DNA from: Nitrosospira multiformis
Lineage (GTDB): Bacteria; Pseudomonadota; Gammaproteobacteria; Burkholderiales; Nitrosomonadaceae
Direction of reading: 5' to 3'
NCBI RefSeq assembly: GCF_900110185.1
Contig: NZ_FOCT01000009.1
Location: forward strand, 94,882-158,881
Length of the DNA: 64,000 bases
A program made the position numbers and the translations under genes. The first letter of the stretch is position 1, and every line of letters begins with the position of its first letter. The notes beneath the pieces are model-generated. The model did not search any database. It was not told where the DNA came from and was given only the letters and a program-made list of their open reading frames with translations. This document shows, piece after piece, positions 27,791-37,209 of the stretch.

Positions 27791-29302
27791 CTATTTTTTT
27801 TTGGACTCGTTAGCAGCCAGCTCGCGCAATTCCCTGAGACGTGCTTCCACGCTCGACATCTGGTAGAAGTCGCCATCATCTGTTTTAAGCGCGATCTGCA
27901 ACTGCTCGATTGCTGCAGGGTAATTACCCTGGCGTGAATACACTTCGGCCAGCGCCTGATGTTGCAGCAGAGTGTTTCCCAGCGCTTCATGGCTTTGCGC
28001 CTGCAATCTATAGAGGCGCACGTCATTCGGGTCGAACTGCAATTGCCGGTTGATGAAGTCGAGCGCATCCTGCGCACTGACTTTGCTCAGAAGCGCCTCG
28101 GTGTAATCGTAGATTAACGCACGGTGCTGCGGGAATATCGCCAGTGCGGCTCGATAGATATCCAACGCTTCGGCGGTCTGCCCGGTTGCGAGTTTGACCC
28201 GGGCAGCCAGGGTCTCTACCATGGGACTGGAGGGGGGCATTCTGCGTTGAATCCGAATGGAAGTCCCGAGTTGATGATTCTGGAGGGTCTCCCCCCCGCC
28301 CTCGGGCTGCAGGCTGTCATACAGGCGCACCAGCTCCTTGTCTGCGCGCTGGTACTCTCTGCTCCGCAGCAGGGCTGTTACGAGTCCATACCGTTCCACC
28401 GTCTCATTGGTGTATCGTTTTTCACGCAGAATCGATTCGAAATAGTTCACGGCATCGGCGGGTTTTTCTATGGATGCCCGCAATTTGGCCCTCACCAACT
28501 GGAAATCCAGGCTGTCCGGTACCTGCCGGTAGGGCAAGCCCTGCGTGCGGCCTTCGATATCAGCGATGCGTTCGAATGTAACCGGATGAGTGCGCAGATA
28601 TGAAGGAGCGCCGTTTTCAAGAAAGCGGGTAGCCCTCTGCATGCGCTCGAAAAAATCGGCCATACCCCGTGGATCAAGTCCTGCCCCGGCCAATATACCG
28701 AGGCCGATTCTATCTGCCTCTTTTTCATGCTCTCGGGTGAAGTTCAATTGTTTCTGAATCTGGCCTGCCTGCGAGGCCACGAGAATAGCCTGCCCCGCCT
28801 GGGGATTGGCGCGAGAAGCCAGGATAGCTATCGCCATTGAGGCGAGGGAAGTCAGCATGTTGTACTTTTGCCCGGCGATCATGCGCGCAAGATGCTTCTG
28901 CGTGACATGCGCGATTTCGTGTGCCATCACTCCTGCCAACTCGGATTCCGACTGCGCCGCGAGAATCAGGCCGCTGTTGAATCCCATGAAACCTCCGGGT
29001 AATGCAAATGCATTGAGAGTCGGGTCCTGGAGGGCAAAAAACTCGAACTCCTGTTCGGGGCGCGCCTCATTGGAACCTGAAATCAGACGACTGCCGAGAC
29101 GGGTGAGGTAGCCGTCAATTTCCGCGTCGTTCAGGTAACTGGGGTCCGAACGGATCTCGGACATTATTTTCAGCCCGAGCTCCCGTTCTTCTCTTGGAGA
29201 TATGGTTGCTTGAGATACATCGCCAAGATCCGGCAGACCTTCGGCATGGACATTCGCCGTGAATAGTGCCGGCAAAAAAAACATTATGTGGCGCAATTTC
29301 AT
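27791..29302 (-). CDS. bepA: BepA-like periplasmic M48 metalloprotease with TPR repeats
   Basis: A 503-residue protein. A signal peptide covers about residues 1-20 (Met-Lys-Leu-Arg-His then a hydrophobic core, ending Val-His-Ala). The zinc motif His-Glu-Ile-Ala-His is in 'GVMAHEIAHVTQKH', with the third ligand in 'REHEKEADRIGLGIL'. The C-terminal part (about 290-495) consists of TPR helices, as in BepA/YfgC, which works with the BAM complex and degrades misassembled outer-membrane proteins such as LptD. The frame opens 66 bases earlier, but Met at 29302 places the signal peptide correctly. Confidence 0.88.
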   Translation of the reverse strand: MKLRHIMFFLPALFTANVHAEGLPDLGDVSQATISPREERELGLKIMSEIRSDPSYLNDAEIDGYLTRLGSRLISGSNEARPEQEFEFFALQDPTLNAFALPGGFMGFNSGLILAAQSESELAGVMAHEIAHVTQKHLARMIAGQKYNMLTSLASMAIAILASRANPQAGQAILVASQAGQIQKQLNFTREHEKEADRIGLGILAGAGLDPRGMADFFERMQRATRFLENGAPSYLRTHPVTFERIADIEGRTQGLPYRQVPDSLDFQLVRAKLRASIEKPADAVNYFESILREKRYTNETVERYGLVTALLRSREYQRADKELVRLYDSLQPEGGGETLQNHQLGTSIRIQRRMPPSSPMVETLAARVKLATGQTAEALDIYRAALAIFPQHRALIYDYTEALLSKVSAQDALDFINRQLQFDPNDVRLYRLQAQSHEALGNTLLQHQALAEVYSRQGNYPAAIEQLQIALKTDDGDFYQMSSVEARLRELRELAANESKKK

Positions 29303-29577
29303 GGTCGATAAGATACCGCTTCCCGCGTGAAGTTCCACGTGACAAGGGCGAGGTATATCGGGACGCAATGGAAGGAGCGGGATCAGGTGAGCAGGAATCA
29401 GGGAGAGTGCAAGGGTGGATTCAATCCTCTGGATGAATGGAACGGGCTTATCCTGGTTTCAGTTATGGTGTGACCACCCGATTTTTCCTCTACTGAATAT
29501 AACGTTTATCATCCCGGTTCGCCGAACCATCGGGCCACTCTCGATCCTCAAGCGAACCATCATGAGCAGAGATCGGT

Positions 29578-29928
<351 letters not shown>

Positions 29929-30049
29929 TTACTCGTCATGTTGATCATAAAGCCATAAGAGGCCTTTTCCTCGCGGCTTCCGGTGTCCGGCCGCATACCG
30001 CCATTTTAATCCGCTGACATGCCTTTTGCGCACTTCTCCCAGATCGCTC

Positions 30050-31666
30050 CTAAAACTGGTCCTGATACCGCGCTGTTATAGGATAACGCCAGTCCTTGCC
30101 GAATGCGCGGGAGGTCACGCGAATGCCGGGTGGAGACTGCCGCCGCTTGTATTCATTCTGCCGGATCAGTTGTACGACGCGACGCGTATCCCTTTCGTCG
30201 TAGCCCATGCGTAGAATTTCCTCAAGCGCTGTATCATGTTCCACGTATTCTTCCAGAATAGCATCCAAAACTGCATAAGGTGGAAGGCTATCCTGATCAG
30301 TCTGATCTGGACGCAATTCCGCTGAAGGTGCGCGGCTGAGAACACGGTCCGGAATAACTTTCCCTAACCTGTTACGGTACTGGCATAACTTGTACACCAT
30401 CGTTTTGGTGACATCTTTCAAGACGGCAAAGCCGCCTGCCGTATCCCCATATAGAGTGGAGTAGCCCACGGCTGTTTCGGATTTATTGCCTGTGATGAGG
30501 ACGATGGCGCCGGATTTATTGGATAACGCCATCAGCAAAGTTCCGCGTATCCGGGCTTGCAGATTTTCCTCGGTAAGATCCGGGACGTCAGAATGGGGCA
30601 ACGCGGCAAATTCTTTGGCAAGCATATCCTTGAATTCTCCAAATGCCGGTTCGATTGGAAACTCCGCATAGCGCACCCCCAATGTTTGGGCCATGGCGCG
30701 GGCGTCCAGCAAGCTTATGTCGGCAGTGAACTGTGAGGGCATCATCACTGCTTTTACTTTGTCTGCACCCAGTGCATCCACCGCAATCGTCATGGTGAGT
30801 GCCGAATCCACGCCCCCTGATAGCCCCAGCAATACGCCAGGAATGCGGTTTTTTCCTATGTAGTCCTTTACTCCGAGACAGAGCGCTTTATAAACGTTCG
30901 CTTCCAGACTTTCAAGCGGTGCGATTTCTGTTGTTACGGGTGCGGCTCCCCTCAATTCGAGCACGCCGAGTGCTTCCACGAGAGCATCGAACTGATGAGT
31001 CACGTCGCCTCTGGCGTTCATGGCGAAAGATGCACCATCGAATATCAGTTCATCCTGGCCTCCGATAAGATTGGCATATACAATCGATAATCCCGTTTCA
31101 TCGATACGCTTCCGAGCCAGGTCGTAGCGCAATGCCTGTTTGTTCATGTGATAAGGGGAAGCATTCAGCACCAGCAGCACCTCTGCCCCGGCTTCTTTTG
31201 CACGTGTGGCGGAACCTTCCTGCCAGATGTCCTGGCAAATGTTGATGCCGAATCTGATTCCATCCAGTTCGAACACGCAGGGTCGGAAGCCCGGTTCGAA
31301 GTAACGTCGCTCATCGAATACGCTATCGTTAGGTAAAAGATTTTTCAGATACGTAGCGATGATTTTACCGTTGCATATTACCGATGCAGCGTTGTACAGT
31401 TTATCCGCGGCGAGATGAGGATGTCCGACTACAACGGTGATATCGCTTATCCTGGCAGCCAACTCTGTAAGTGCATTCTGGCATGCATGCCGGAATCCGT
31501 TGCGCAATAACAGGTCCTCGGGGGGGTATCCGGACAAGGCGAGTTCGGGGGTTACGACCAGTCTGGCTCCCGCATTTTTTGCCTGATTGGCATAATCGAG
31601 GATCTTTCGGGTATTGCCACCGAGATCGCCGACTGTACAATTGATCTGAGCAATGGCGAGCTTCAT
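30050..31666 (-). CDS. nadE: Glutamine-dependent NAD+ synthetase
   Basis: A 538-residue two-domain enzyme that makes NAD+ from deamido-NAD, ATP and glutamine. The N-terminal nitrilase-type glutaminase (about 1-245) has Glu in 'VVTPELALSGYPPEDLL', Lys in 'YLKNLLPNDSVFDE' and the Cys nucleophile in 'FGINICQDIW'. The C-terminal synthetase has the P-loop 'GLSGGVDSALT'. The start is ATG 31666, divergent from the acyltransferase gene. Confidence 0.95.
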   Translation of the reverse strand: MKLAIAQINCTVGDLGGNTRKILDYANQAKNAGARLVVTPELALSGYPPEDLLLRNGFRHACQNALTELAARISDITVVVGHPHLAADKLYNAASVICNGKIIATYLKNLLPNDSVFDERRYFEPGFRPCVFELDGIRFGINICQDIWQEGSATRAKEAGAEVLLVLNASPYHMNKQALRYDLARKRIDETGLSIVYANLIGGQDELIFDGASFAMNARGDVTHQFDALVEALGVLELRGAAPVTTEIAPLESLEANVYKALCLGVKDYIGKNRIPGVLLGLSGGVDSALTMTIAVDALGADKVKAVMMPSQFTADISLLDARAMAQTLGVRYAEFPIEPAFGEFKDMLAKEFAALPHSDVPDLTEENLQARIRGTLLMALSNKSGAIVLITGNKSETAVGYSTLYGDTAGGFAVLKDVTKTMVYKLCQYRNRLGKVIPDRVLSRAPSAELRPDQTDQDSLPPYAVLDAILEEYVEHDTALEEILRMGYDERDTRRVVQLIRQNEYKRRQSPPGIRVTSRAFGKDWRYPITARYQDQF

Positions 31667-31705
31667 TTGACGGTCAATTGGGCTGGTCTGTTTTTATGCA
31701 CTTAC

Positions 31706-32923
31706 ATGATACCAGAACGAACTCCGGGCACGCGTCCCCCGCGGAAAAAGCGCCTACGAATTGACAAATTGGAAATAAAAGTAACGGATTCTCCCGAGCA
31801 TATATCTGCTCCCGCATGGAATGCGCTGACGGGTGATGACCCGTTCCTGCGGCATGAATTTTTTTCCGCGCTGCATGAAGCTGGATGCGCTTCGAAAAGA
31901 ACGGGATGGTCGCCCCGGTTCGTTACTCTCTGGGAGGGAGGCATTTTGCAGGGTGCGATGCCGTTGTATCTCAAAAACCATTCCTATGGAGAGTATGTGT
32001 TCGACTGGGCGTGGGCGAACGCTTATGAACGTGCGGGCCATGACTATTACCCCAAACTCCTGAGTGCCATACCGTTCAGTCCCGTCACCGGAAAGCGGTT
32101 GCTTGCCCAAACTCCCGAACACCGCGCATTGCTCATTTCAACCGCTCTTGCGATAGTGCGAAAGGGAAACGCCGGAGCAGGCATCTCGTCGTTACATTGC
32201 CTGTTTCCCCTGGAGCATGAGGCCCGGGAAATGGAGAGAGCGGGGATGATGTTGCGATGTGGCGTCCAGTTTCACTGGAAGAACCGGCCGGGAAGAGGTT
32301 ATGAGAATTTCGAGGATTTTCTGGGAGGAATGAGTTACAGCAAACGCAAGAAGATCCGGCAGGAACGGCGCAAGGTACAGGACCAGGGTATCCACTTCGA
32401 GTGGCTGTCAGGAAATGATATGGACGAGGACCGCTGGAACTTCTTTATCGATTGCTACAACAATACATACCGCGAGCACCACTCCAGACCCTACCTGAAC
32501 CTGGAATTCTTCGTCCGGCTCGGCAAAAGCATGCCGGAAAACATCCTGTTGATTCTGGCGCTACGGAACAAGAAGCCGCTCGGCGTTGCTTTCAATATCC
32601 ATAACTCGCACACATTGTACGGACGCTACTGGGGTGCCCGGGAATTCGTGCCGGGACTGCATTTCGAAACCTGCTATTATCAAGCCATCCAATACTGTAT
32701 CGTAAATGGTCTCTCTTTGTTTGAGGGCGGCGCCCAGGGCGAACATAAGCTTGCCCGCGGATTCCTGCCGGTGCGAACCTGGTCGGCCCATTGGTTGGTT
32801 CATTCTGAATTTGCTGCTGCAATAGGAAGCTACCTGGAGCGGGAAACGCGGGACATCGATCGCTACATTCACGCGCTGGAGGATAGCGCCCCATTCAGAA
32901 AAGATGCGAGGGAATCGGAGTAA
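31706..32923 (+). CDS. FemAB/GNAT-like acyltransferase (DUF482 family)
   Basis: A protein of about 405 residues. It resembles the DUF482 'peptidogalycan biosynthesis' family with a GNAT/FemAB fold: 'DDPFLRHEFFSALHEAGC' near the N-terminus, 'VFDWAWANAYERAGHDYYPKLLSAIPFSPVTGKRLL', a basic 'YSKRKKIRQERRKVQ' patch, and 'FEGGAQGEHKLARGFLPVRTWSAHWL' near the C-terminus. The biochemical role is not established; transfer of an amino acid or acyl group is inferred from fold. ATG 31706 is chosen; the frame opens at a TTG (31667) directly against the divergent nadE start. Confidence 0.8.
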   Translation: MIPERTPGTRPPRKKRLRIDKLEIKVTDSPEHISAPAWNALTGDDPFLRHEFFSALHEAGCASKRTGWSPRFVTLWEGGILQGAMPLYLKNHSYGEYVFDWAWANAYERAGHDYYPKLLSAIPFSPVTGKRLLAQTPEHRALLISTALAIVRKGNAGAGISSLHCLFPLEHEAREMERAGMMLRCGVQFHWKNRPGRGYENFEDFLGGMSYSKRKKIRQERRKVQDQGIHFEWLSGNDMDEDRWNFFIDCYNNTYREHHSRPYLNLEFFVRLGKSMPENILLILALRNKKPLGVAFNIHNSHTLYGRYWGAREFVPGLHFETCYYQAIQYCIVNGLSLFEGGAQGEHKLARGFLPVRTWSAHWLVHSEFAAAIGSYLERETRDIDRYIHALEDSAPFRKDARESE

Positions 32924-33054
32924 GGTGCGAGATGTGAAAGGAAGCAGGTAAAACAGATAAACTCCTCGATGGATTACATCCTTATGCGGTTTAGCCACAG
33001 AATTGTCCTTTAAAAATAACGTCTTCCTGAACGGGTTATCTAAGATCAGCGCTG

Positions 33055-33594
33055 ATGAAATACTGCAGTAACTGTGGCATGCCTGTGCAATTGCGTATCC
33101 CTGAAGGCGATACGTTGCCGCGTCATGTTTGTTCCACTTGCAGTATTATTCATTACGAGAACCCGAAGATTGTGGTGGGTTGTATTCCGGAATGGGAGGA
33201 TAAGATATTGCTCTGTCGGCGCGCCATTGAACCGCGCCACGGCTTATGGACATTGCCCGCAGGTTTCATGGAAAATGCCGAGTCGCTGGCTCAGGGAGCC
33301 GAACGTGAGACCTGGGAAGAGGCAAATGCGCGGGTGGAAGTGGGCGAACTCTATTCGATTTATAGCTTGCCGCATATCAACCAGGTGCACGTGCTGTTTC
33401 GGGCGCGACTCCTGGATCTTGATTTCAAACCGGGAATCGAGAGTCTCGATGTCAAACTTTTTCAGGAGTCGGAAATTCCCTGGGACACACTCGCATTCCG
33501 CGTAATACGCGAACCGCTGAGCCGTTATTTCGAGGAACGGCGTCGCGGCCAACTTGGATTTCATTTGGGAACCATAGAAGATGTTCGCAAATGA
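33055..33594 (+). CDS. Nudix hydrolase with N-terminal zinc ribbon
   Basis: A 179-residue protein with a four-cysteine zinc ribbon ('YCSNCG...CSTC', residues 4-29) followed by a Nudix domain. The Nudix box runs from 'GFMENAESLAQGAERETWEE', with the Glu residues for metal binding intact. The layout is like the NudC/ADP-ribose pyrophosphatase group that cleaves nucleoside diphosphate derivatives. Substrate is not determined. It appears to be a single gene; the 211-base gap to the converging amidase shows no clear element. Confidence 0.85.
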   Translation: MKYCSNCGMPVQLRIPEGDTLPRHVCSTCSIIHYENPKIVVGCIPEWEDKILLCRRAIEPRHGLWTLPAGFMENAESLAQGAERETWEEANARVEVGELYSIYSLPHINQVHVLFRARLLDLDFKPGIESLDVKLFQESEIPWDTLAFRVIREPLSRYFEERRRGQLGFHLGTIEDVRK

Positions 33595-33805
33595 TCTGCC
33601 GCTTTTGAAGTTGTCGTTTTATTTTCCTTTATTCCAATCATTCAGCTTTAATATCCTGGCAGAATAACCTGGACTCGCGGAACGCGGCATCATCTGACCC
33701 GCATTCCGGACAATTAAATGCTGGTGAGCCAGAAGCAAGAAACAGGGCAGGCAGCAGCGGGAGAGGCTGTGGGAGACCCCGGAAAGAAAAAGCGGAGGCT
33801 AATCG

Positions 33806-35209
33806 CTAATCGAGGGAAACCATTCTCGAACGCGAGAGGGGAGGATTGTCAGCGAAGTAACGTTTGATACCCGCGAGTATTGCGGAGGCCAGCTTGTCCT
33901 GATACCCGTGGTCTCTCAGTTTCCTTTCCTCATCCGGGTTGCTGATGAATGCCGTCTCGACCAGGATTGATGGAATGTCGGGAGACTTGAGGACGGCAAA
34001 GCCTGCCTGCTCGACTTCCGCCTTGTGCAGATGGTTGATATTGCCTATCTTGGAGAGGACTGCCTTGCCGAGTTTGAGGCTGTCGTTGATCGTTGCTGTC
34101 TGGGACAAATCCAGCAAAGTCTGCTTGAGAAAAGGGTCCGGGATATCGAGGTTGACGCCGCCGACAAGGTCCGCCTCGTTTTCTTTTCTTGCCAGCCATC
34201 CCGCAGCTGCCGAAGTGGCGCCCCGTTCTGAAAGAGCAAACACCGAGGAGCCGCGGGCATGCGGTTTGTTGAAGGCGTCCGCGTGCACCGATACGAACAA
34301 ATCCGCATTCAGTTGACGGGCTTTTACCAGCCGCTGCGACAGTGAAATATAATAATCTCCATCACGGGTGAGGGCCGCGCGCATATTCGGCTCCCTATCT
34401 ATCTTTTCTTTCAGCTTCCTGGCGATGGCCAGAGTGATGTTCTTCTCCCTGGTACCGCGCCGGCTTATCGCGCCTGGGTCCTCCCCACCGTGCCCGGGAT
34501 CAATGGCGACAGTGATGAGACGAATCATTTCCGGCCTGTTTTTTCTTGCCGCTTCACTGCTCCGGACAGTTTCGATTTCAGTCCTTGAACTGGCATGGGT
34601 GCCATTGTTTGGCTCGTCCCGCAACATGTATCCTGCTTTGTCCTTGTTATTCAGAAAGGCCATGAGCGGATCAGGTGGAATAGCAGGGTAGATGTCCAGA
34701 ACAAGTCGATGTCCGTAGGTTCCAACGGGTTGAATGACAAATGCCTGAGGTTCGACTTCGGTTTTAAGGTCAAGTACCAGCCGCAGTATGTCTGGCTTGA
34801 AATGACCGAAACGCACGGCGTGAATGTGCGGATCCGAGGGATCTATCTTGTCTGCCAGCCTTTTCAGTTCCGGTGTCAGTGAGACATCCTCAAGGTCAAC
34901 AACCACTCGGTCCGGATCTTTTACCGTAGTGAGGGTGTAGCGAATGGCGGAAGCGGATTCAAGCGTAAGACGAGTGTATTCCTCGGATGGCCAGATACGG
35001 GCGGAACTGATACGTATCTTTTCTTGAGCACAGACAGAGCTGGCAGATGACGATAACAGGAGTGCCGTGATTGACAGGCATGCGCCAGCTGCCAGGCAGT
35101 TTCGAATGGAGGAGAAACGGGTTGAGCGCAAGGATTGTGAGACTGAAGGAACAGACTGTGGGCGCCACCTCTTCAACCCAGCATATTGTTCCTCGATGAG
35201 ATTTGCCAT
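33806..35209 (-). CDS. amiC: N-acetylmuramoyl-L-alanine amidase (AmiC type)
   Basis: A protein of about 467 residues. A signal sequence lies unusually deep (hydrophobic core about 45-60, ending Val-Cys-Ala-Gln). An AMIN domain follows (about 65-170, 'TLESASAIRYTLTTVKDPDRVVVDLEDV'), then the amidase_3 catalytic domain (about 235-455) with zinc ligands in 'VAIDPGHGGEDPGA', 'LFVSVHADAF' and the Glu of 'SILVETAFISNP'. It splits the cell wall during division. Start is uncertain: ATG 35209 overlaps tsaE by 37 bases, whereas TTG 35176 overlaps the tsaE stop as TTGA and would shorten the odd N-terminus. Confidence 0.88.
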   Translation of the reverse strand: MANLIEEQYAGLKRWRPQSVPSVSQSLRSTRFSSIRNCLAAGACLSITALLLSSSASSVCAQEKIRISSARIWPSEEYTRLTLESASAIRYTLTTVKDPDRVVVDLEDVSLTPELKRLADKIDPSDPHIHAVRFGHFKPDILRLVLDLKTEVEPQAFVIQPVGTYGHRLVLDIYPAIPPDPLMAFLNNKDKAGYMLRDEPNNGTHASSRTEIETVRSSEAARKNRPEMIRLITVAIDPGHGGEDPGAISRRGTREKNITLAIARKLKEKIDREPNMRAALTRDGDYYISLSQRLVKARQLNADLFVSVHADAFNKPHARGSSVFALSERGATSAAAGWLARKENEADLVGGVNLDIPDPFLKQTLLDLSQTATINDSLKLGKAVLSKIGNINHLHKAEVEQAGFAVLKSPDIPSILVETAFISNPDEERKLRDHGYQDKLASAILAGIKRYFADNPPLSRSRMVSLD

Positions 35210-35661
35210 CGTTTCACGCACAGTTTGCCGGCCTCCGTATCCGCCTGAATTTCAACATCACGCCCTTCTGCGACCTTGAATATAAATTTCAAATCGGCTT
35301 GGGGCAATAGTCCGTTCGCCTTTTCCGGCCATTCCACCAGACAGATCGAGTCTGCATTGAAATAATCCCGGAAGCCTGCTTCTTCCCATTCGTTGGGGTT
35401 ATTGAAACGATAGAAATCAAAATGATACAAGTATAACCTAGAAATTTTATAAAGTTCAATCAAATTATAGGTGGGACTTTTCACTTTTCCCTGATAACCC
35501 AGGCCGCGCAATATGCCGCGCGCAAATGTGGTTTTGCCTGCTCCCAGTTCGCCCTGCAGGAATACAACAAGGCCGGGACGCAACGCCGGAGCTATTGCAG
35601 TTCCAAGTGCCAGGGTAGCGGTTTCATCAGCGAGGTGGCAGGTCTGGTGAAGGGCTATCAA
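35173..35661 (-). CDS. tsaE: TsaE, tRNA t6A modification ATPase
   Basis: A 162-residue ATPase with the P-loop 'LQGELGAGKTTFARGIL', then 'SPTYNLIELY', 'LYHFDFYRF' and 'CLVEWPEKA', all TsaE signatures. It supports TsaB/TsaD in making t6A37 in tRNA. No ATG is available near the conserved start, and TTG 35661 is used. tsaE and amiC adjoin in many proteobacteria. Confidence 0.9.
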   Translation of the reverse strand: MIALHQTCHLADETATLALGTAIAPALRPGLVVFLQGELGAGKTTFARGILRGLGYQGKVKSPTYNLIELYKISRLYLYHFDFYRFNNPNEWEEAGFRDYFNADSICLVEWPEKANGLLPQADLKFIFKVAEGRDVEIQADTEAGKLCVKRWQISSRNNMLG

Positions 35662-35691
35662 GGTGATGAATGGCGGCAGAGCCGGTATGAT

Positions 35692-36855
35692 ATGAATATG
35701 CGTAAAGACGATCCATCCACCGAACTATCTTCGGAACCTCTGAAAGATCTTCCTGACTCTAATGTCGATCTTCCGCAACTCGCCAGGTCCATCAAGGAAT
35801 GGGGGAAGAAGCTCGGTTTTCAGAAGATTTCCATTGCCGATGCGGGTGCGGACATGAGGCAGGCGGAGACAGGCCTGTTCGAATGGCTGGACCAGGGTTG
35901 TCACGGAGAGATGGATTATATGGCAAGACACGGCACCCGGCGTACTCGTCCTGCCGAGCTCGTCCCCGGGACGCTGCGGGTGATCTCTGTACGCATGAAT
36001 TATACACCGGTCGCAAGGGACAGTTGGGAGGTCATCCAGGACGGCACCCGCGCGTTCATATCGCGCTATGCTCTGGGCCGGGATTACCACAAGGTGCTGC
36101 GCGGACGCTTGCAAAAACTTGCGGAAAAAATCGAAGCGGAAGCAGGACACTTGAATTACCGTGTATTCAGCGACAGCGCGCCGGTAATGGAAGTTGAATG
36201 GGCGCAAAAATCGGGCCTGGGCTGGCGCGGAAAGCATACGCTGCTGCTTTCCCGTGACGCGGGATCCCTGTTCTTTCTGGGCGAGTTGTTTACGGATCTG
36301 CCGCTGCCCTTGGACCACCCCGCAGGCAATTACTGCGGGAGTTGCACGAGGTGCATCGATATCTGTCCGACGCAAGCGATCATAGCGCCCTATCGGCTGG
36401 ATGCGCGACGTTGTATTTCTTATCTTACTATTGAACATAAAGGCAGTATTCCCGAACCATTGCGCCCTTTGATCGGTAATCGGGTATATGGCTGCGATGA
36501 TTGTCAGCTCGTCTGCCCCTGGAACAAATTTGCGGCAATTACCGGTGAAGATGATTTTTCCGTGCGAAACGGCCTGGATAGTGCGTCTCTGATCGAACTG
36601 TTCGGGTGGAGCAGGGAGGAGTTTGAGGCACGGCTTGCCGGAAGTCCGATTCGGCGAATCGGACATGAGCAATGGCTGCGCAACCTGGCCGTCGGCTTGG
36701 GGAATGCGCCATTCTCCCAATCTGTCATTCAGGCACTGCGAGCGCGACTCGATGACGCTTCGTCTCTGATACGCGAACACGTGCACTGGGCGTTGCATCA
36801 GCAGGAGCGCCCTCTATCGTTTTTTATCGAAGATACGCCGATCCCGAAAAAATAA
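35692..36855 (+). CDS. queG: Epoxyqueuosine reductase
   Basis: A 387-residue cobalamin-dependent Fe-S enzyme for the last step of queuosine synthesis in tRNA. Two 4Fe-4S binding sets are visible: 'CGSCTRCIDICPTQAI' and 'CDDCQLVCPWN'. Other signatures are 'ADMRQAETGLFEWLDQGCHGEMDYMARH' and 'GWRGKHTLLLSRDAGSLFFLGELFTDLPL'. ATG 35692 is chosen; the frame extends upstream into the divergent tsaE start, and ATG 35698 is also possible. Confidence 0.92.
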   Translation: MNMRKDDPSTELSSEPLKDLPDSNVDLPQLARSIKEWGKKLGFQKISIADAGADMRQAETGLFEWLDQGCHGEMDYMARHGTRRTRPAELVPGTLRVISVRMNYTPVARDSWEVIQDGTRAFISRYALGRDYHKVLRGRLQKLAEKIEAEAGHLNYRVFSDSAPVMEVEWAQKSGLGWRGKHTLLLSRDAGSLFFLGELFTDLPLPLDHPAGNYCGSCTRCIDICPTQAIIAPYRLDARRCISYLTIEHKGSIPEPLRPLIGNRVYGCDDCQLVCPWNKFAAITGEDDFSVRNGLDSASLIELFGWSREEFEARLAGSPIRRIGHEQWLRNLAVGLGNAPFSQSVIQALRARLDDASSLIREHVHWALHQQERPLSFFIEDTPIPKK

Positions 36856-37039
36856 TTTAAGTTTTGTACGGAACTTAACATACTGTGCCGTAAGGGTGTA
36901 CTAAAGTCTAATTCGCTCCCTCTCCTCAAGTTGATAGGATGCGCGGCATGTTCCAGCGTATGGATGAACCGGAGGGATGTTGCAACGGCTGAATCGAGAA
37001 GTTTGAGTTGTCGGCCATCAATGTTGCAGACATTCTTCC

Positions 37040-37056
37040 AGGTTCCGGCGTTGCTG
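37040..37056 (+). promoter_or_regulatory. Possible sigma-54 promoter of the exopolysaccharide locus
   Basis: AGGTTCCGGCGTTGCTG has GG and TTGC spaced as a -24/-12 element (12 bases from GG to GC), but lacks the CAC of the -24 box. XrtA loci in other bacteria are controlled by a PrsK/PrsR two-component system acting with RpoN, which makes the site plausible. The wider gap 36856-37209 shows no gene. Confidence 0.3.
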
Positions 37057-37122
37057 AAATACGGTACGATGCACAGTTATATTGCTGTTTGCGGGCACAT
37101 GAATACTGTCTTGACAGGTGTA

Positions 37123-37150
37123 TTGACTTATAGCATCTTTATTTTACATT
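37123..37150 (+). promoter_or_regulatory. Possible sigma-70 promoter and flanking inverted repeat before the export gene
   Basis: TTGACT (37123-37128), a 16-base spacer and TACATT (37145-37150) end 59 bases before the GTG start; a perfect TTGACA lies 12 bases further up (37111-37116). TATTGAC (37121-37127) and GTCAATA (37155-37161) form an inverted repeat around the -10, as a repressor or activator site might. Confidence 0.4.
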
Positions 37151-37209
37151 ACAGGTCAATAATCCCTCTTCGACTCAGGCATTTTCTAATCAACAAAAAA
37201 GGAAATTCG

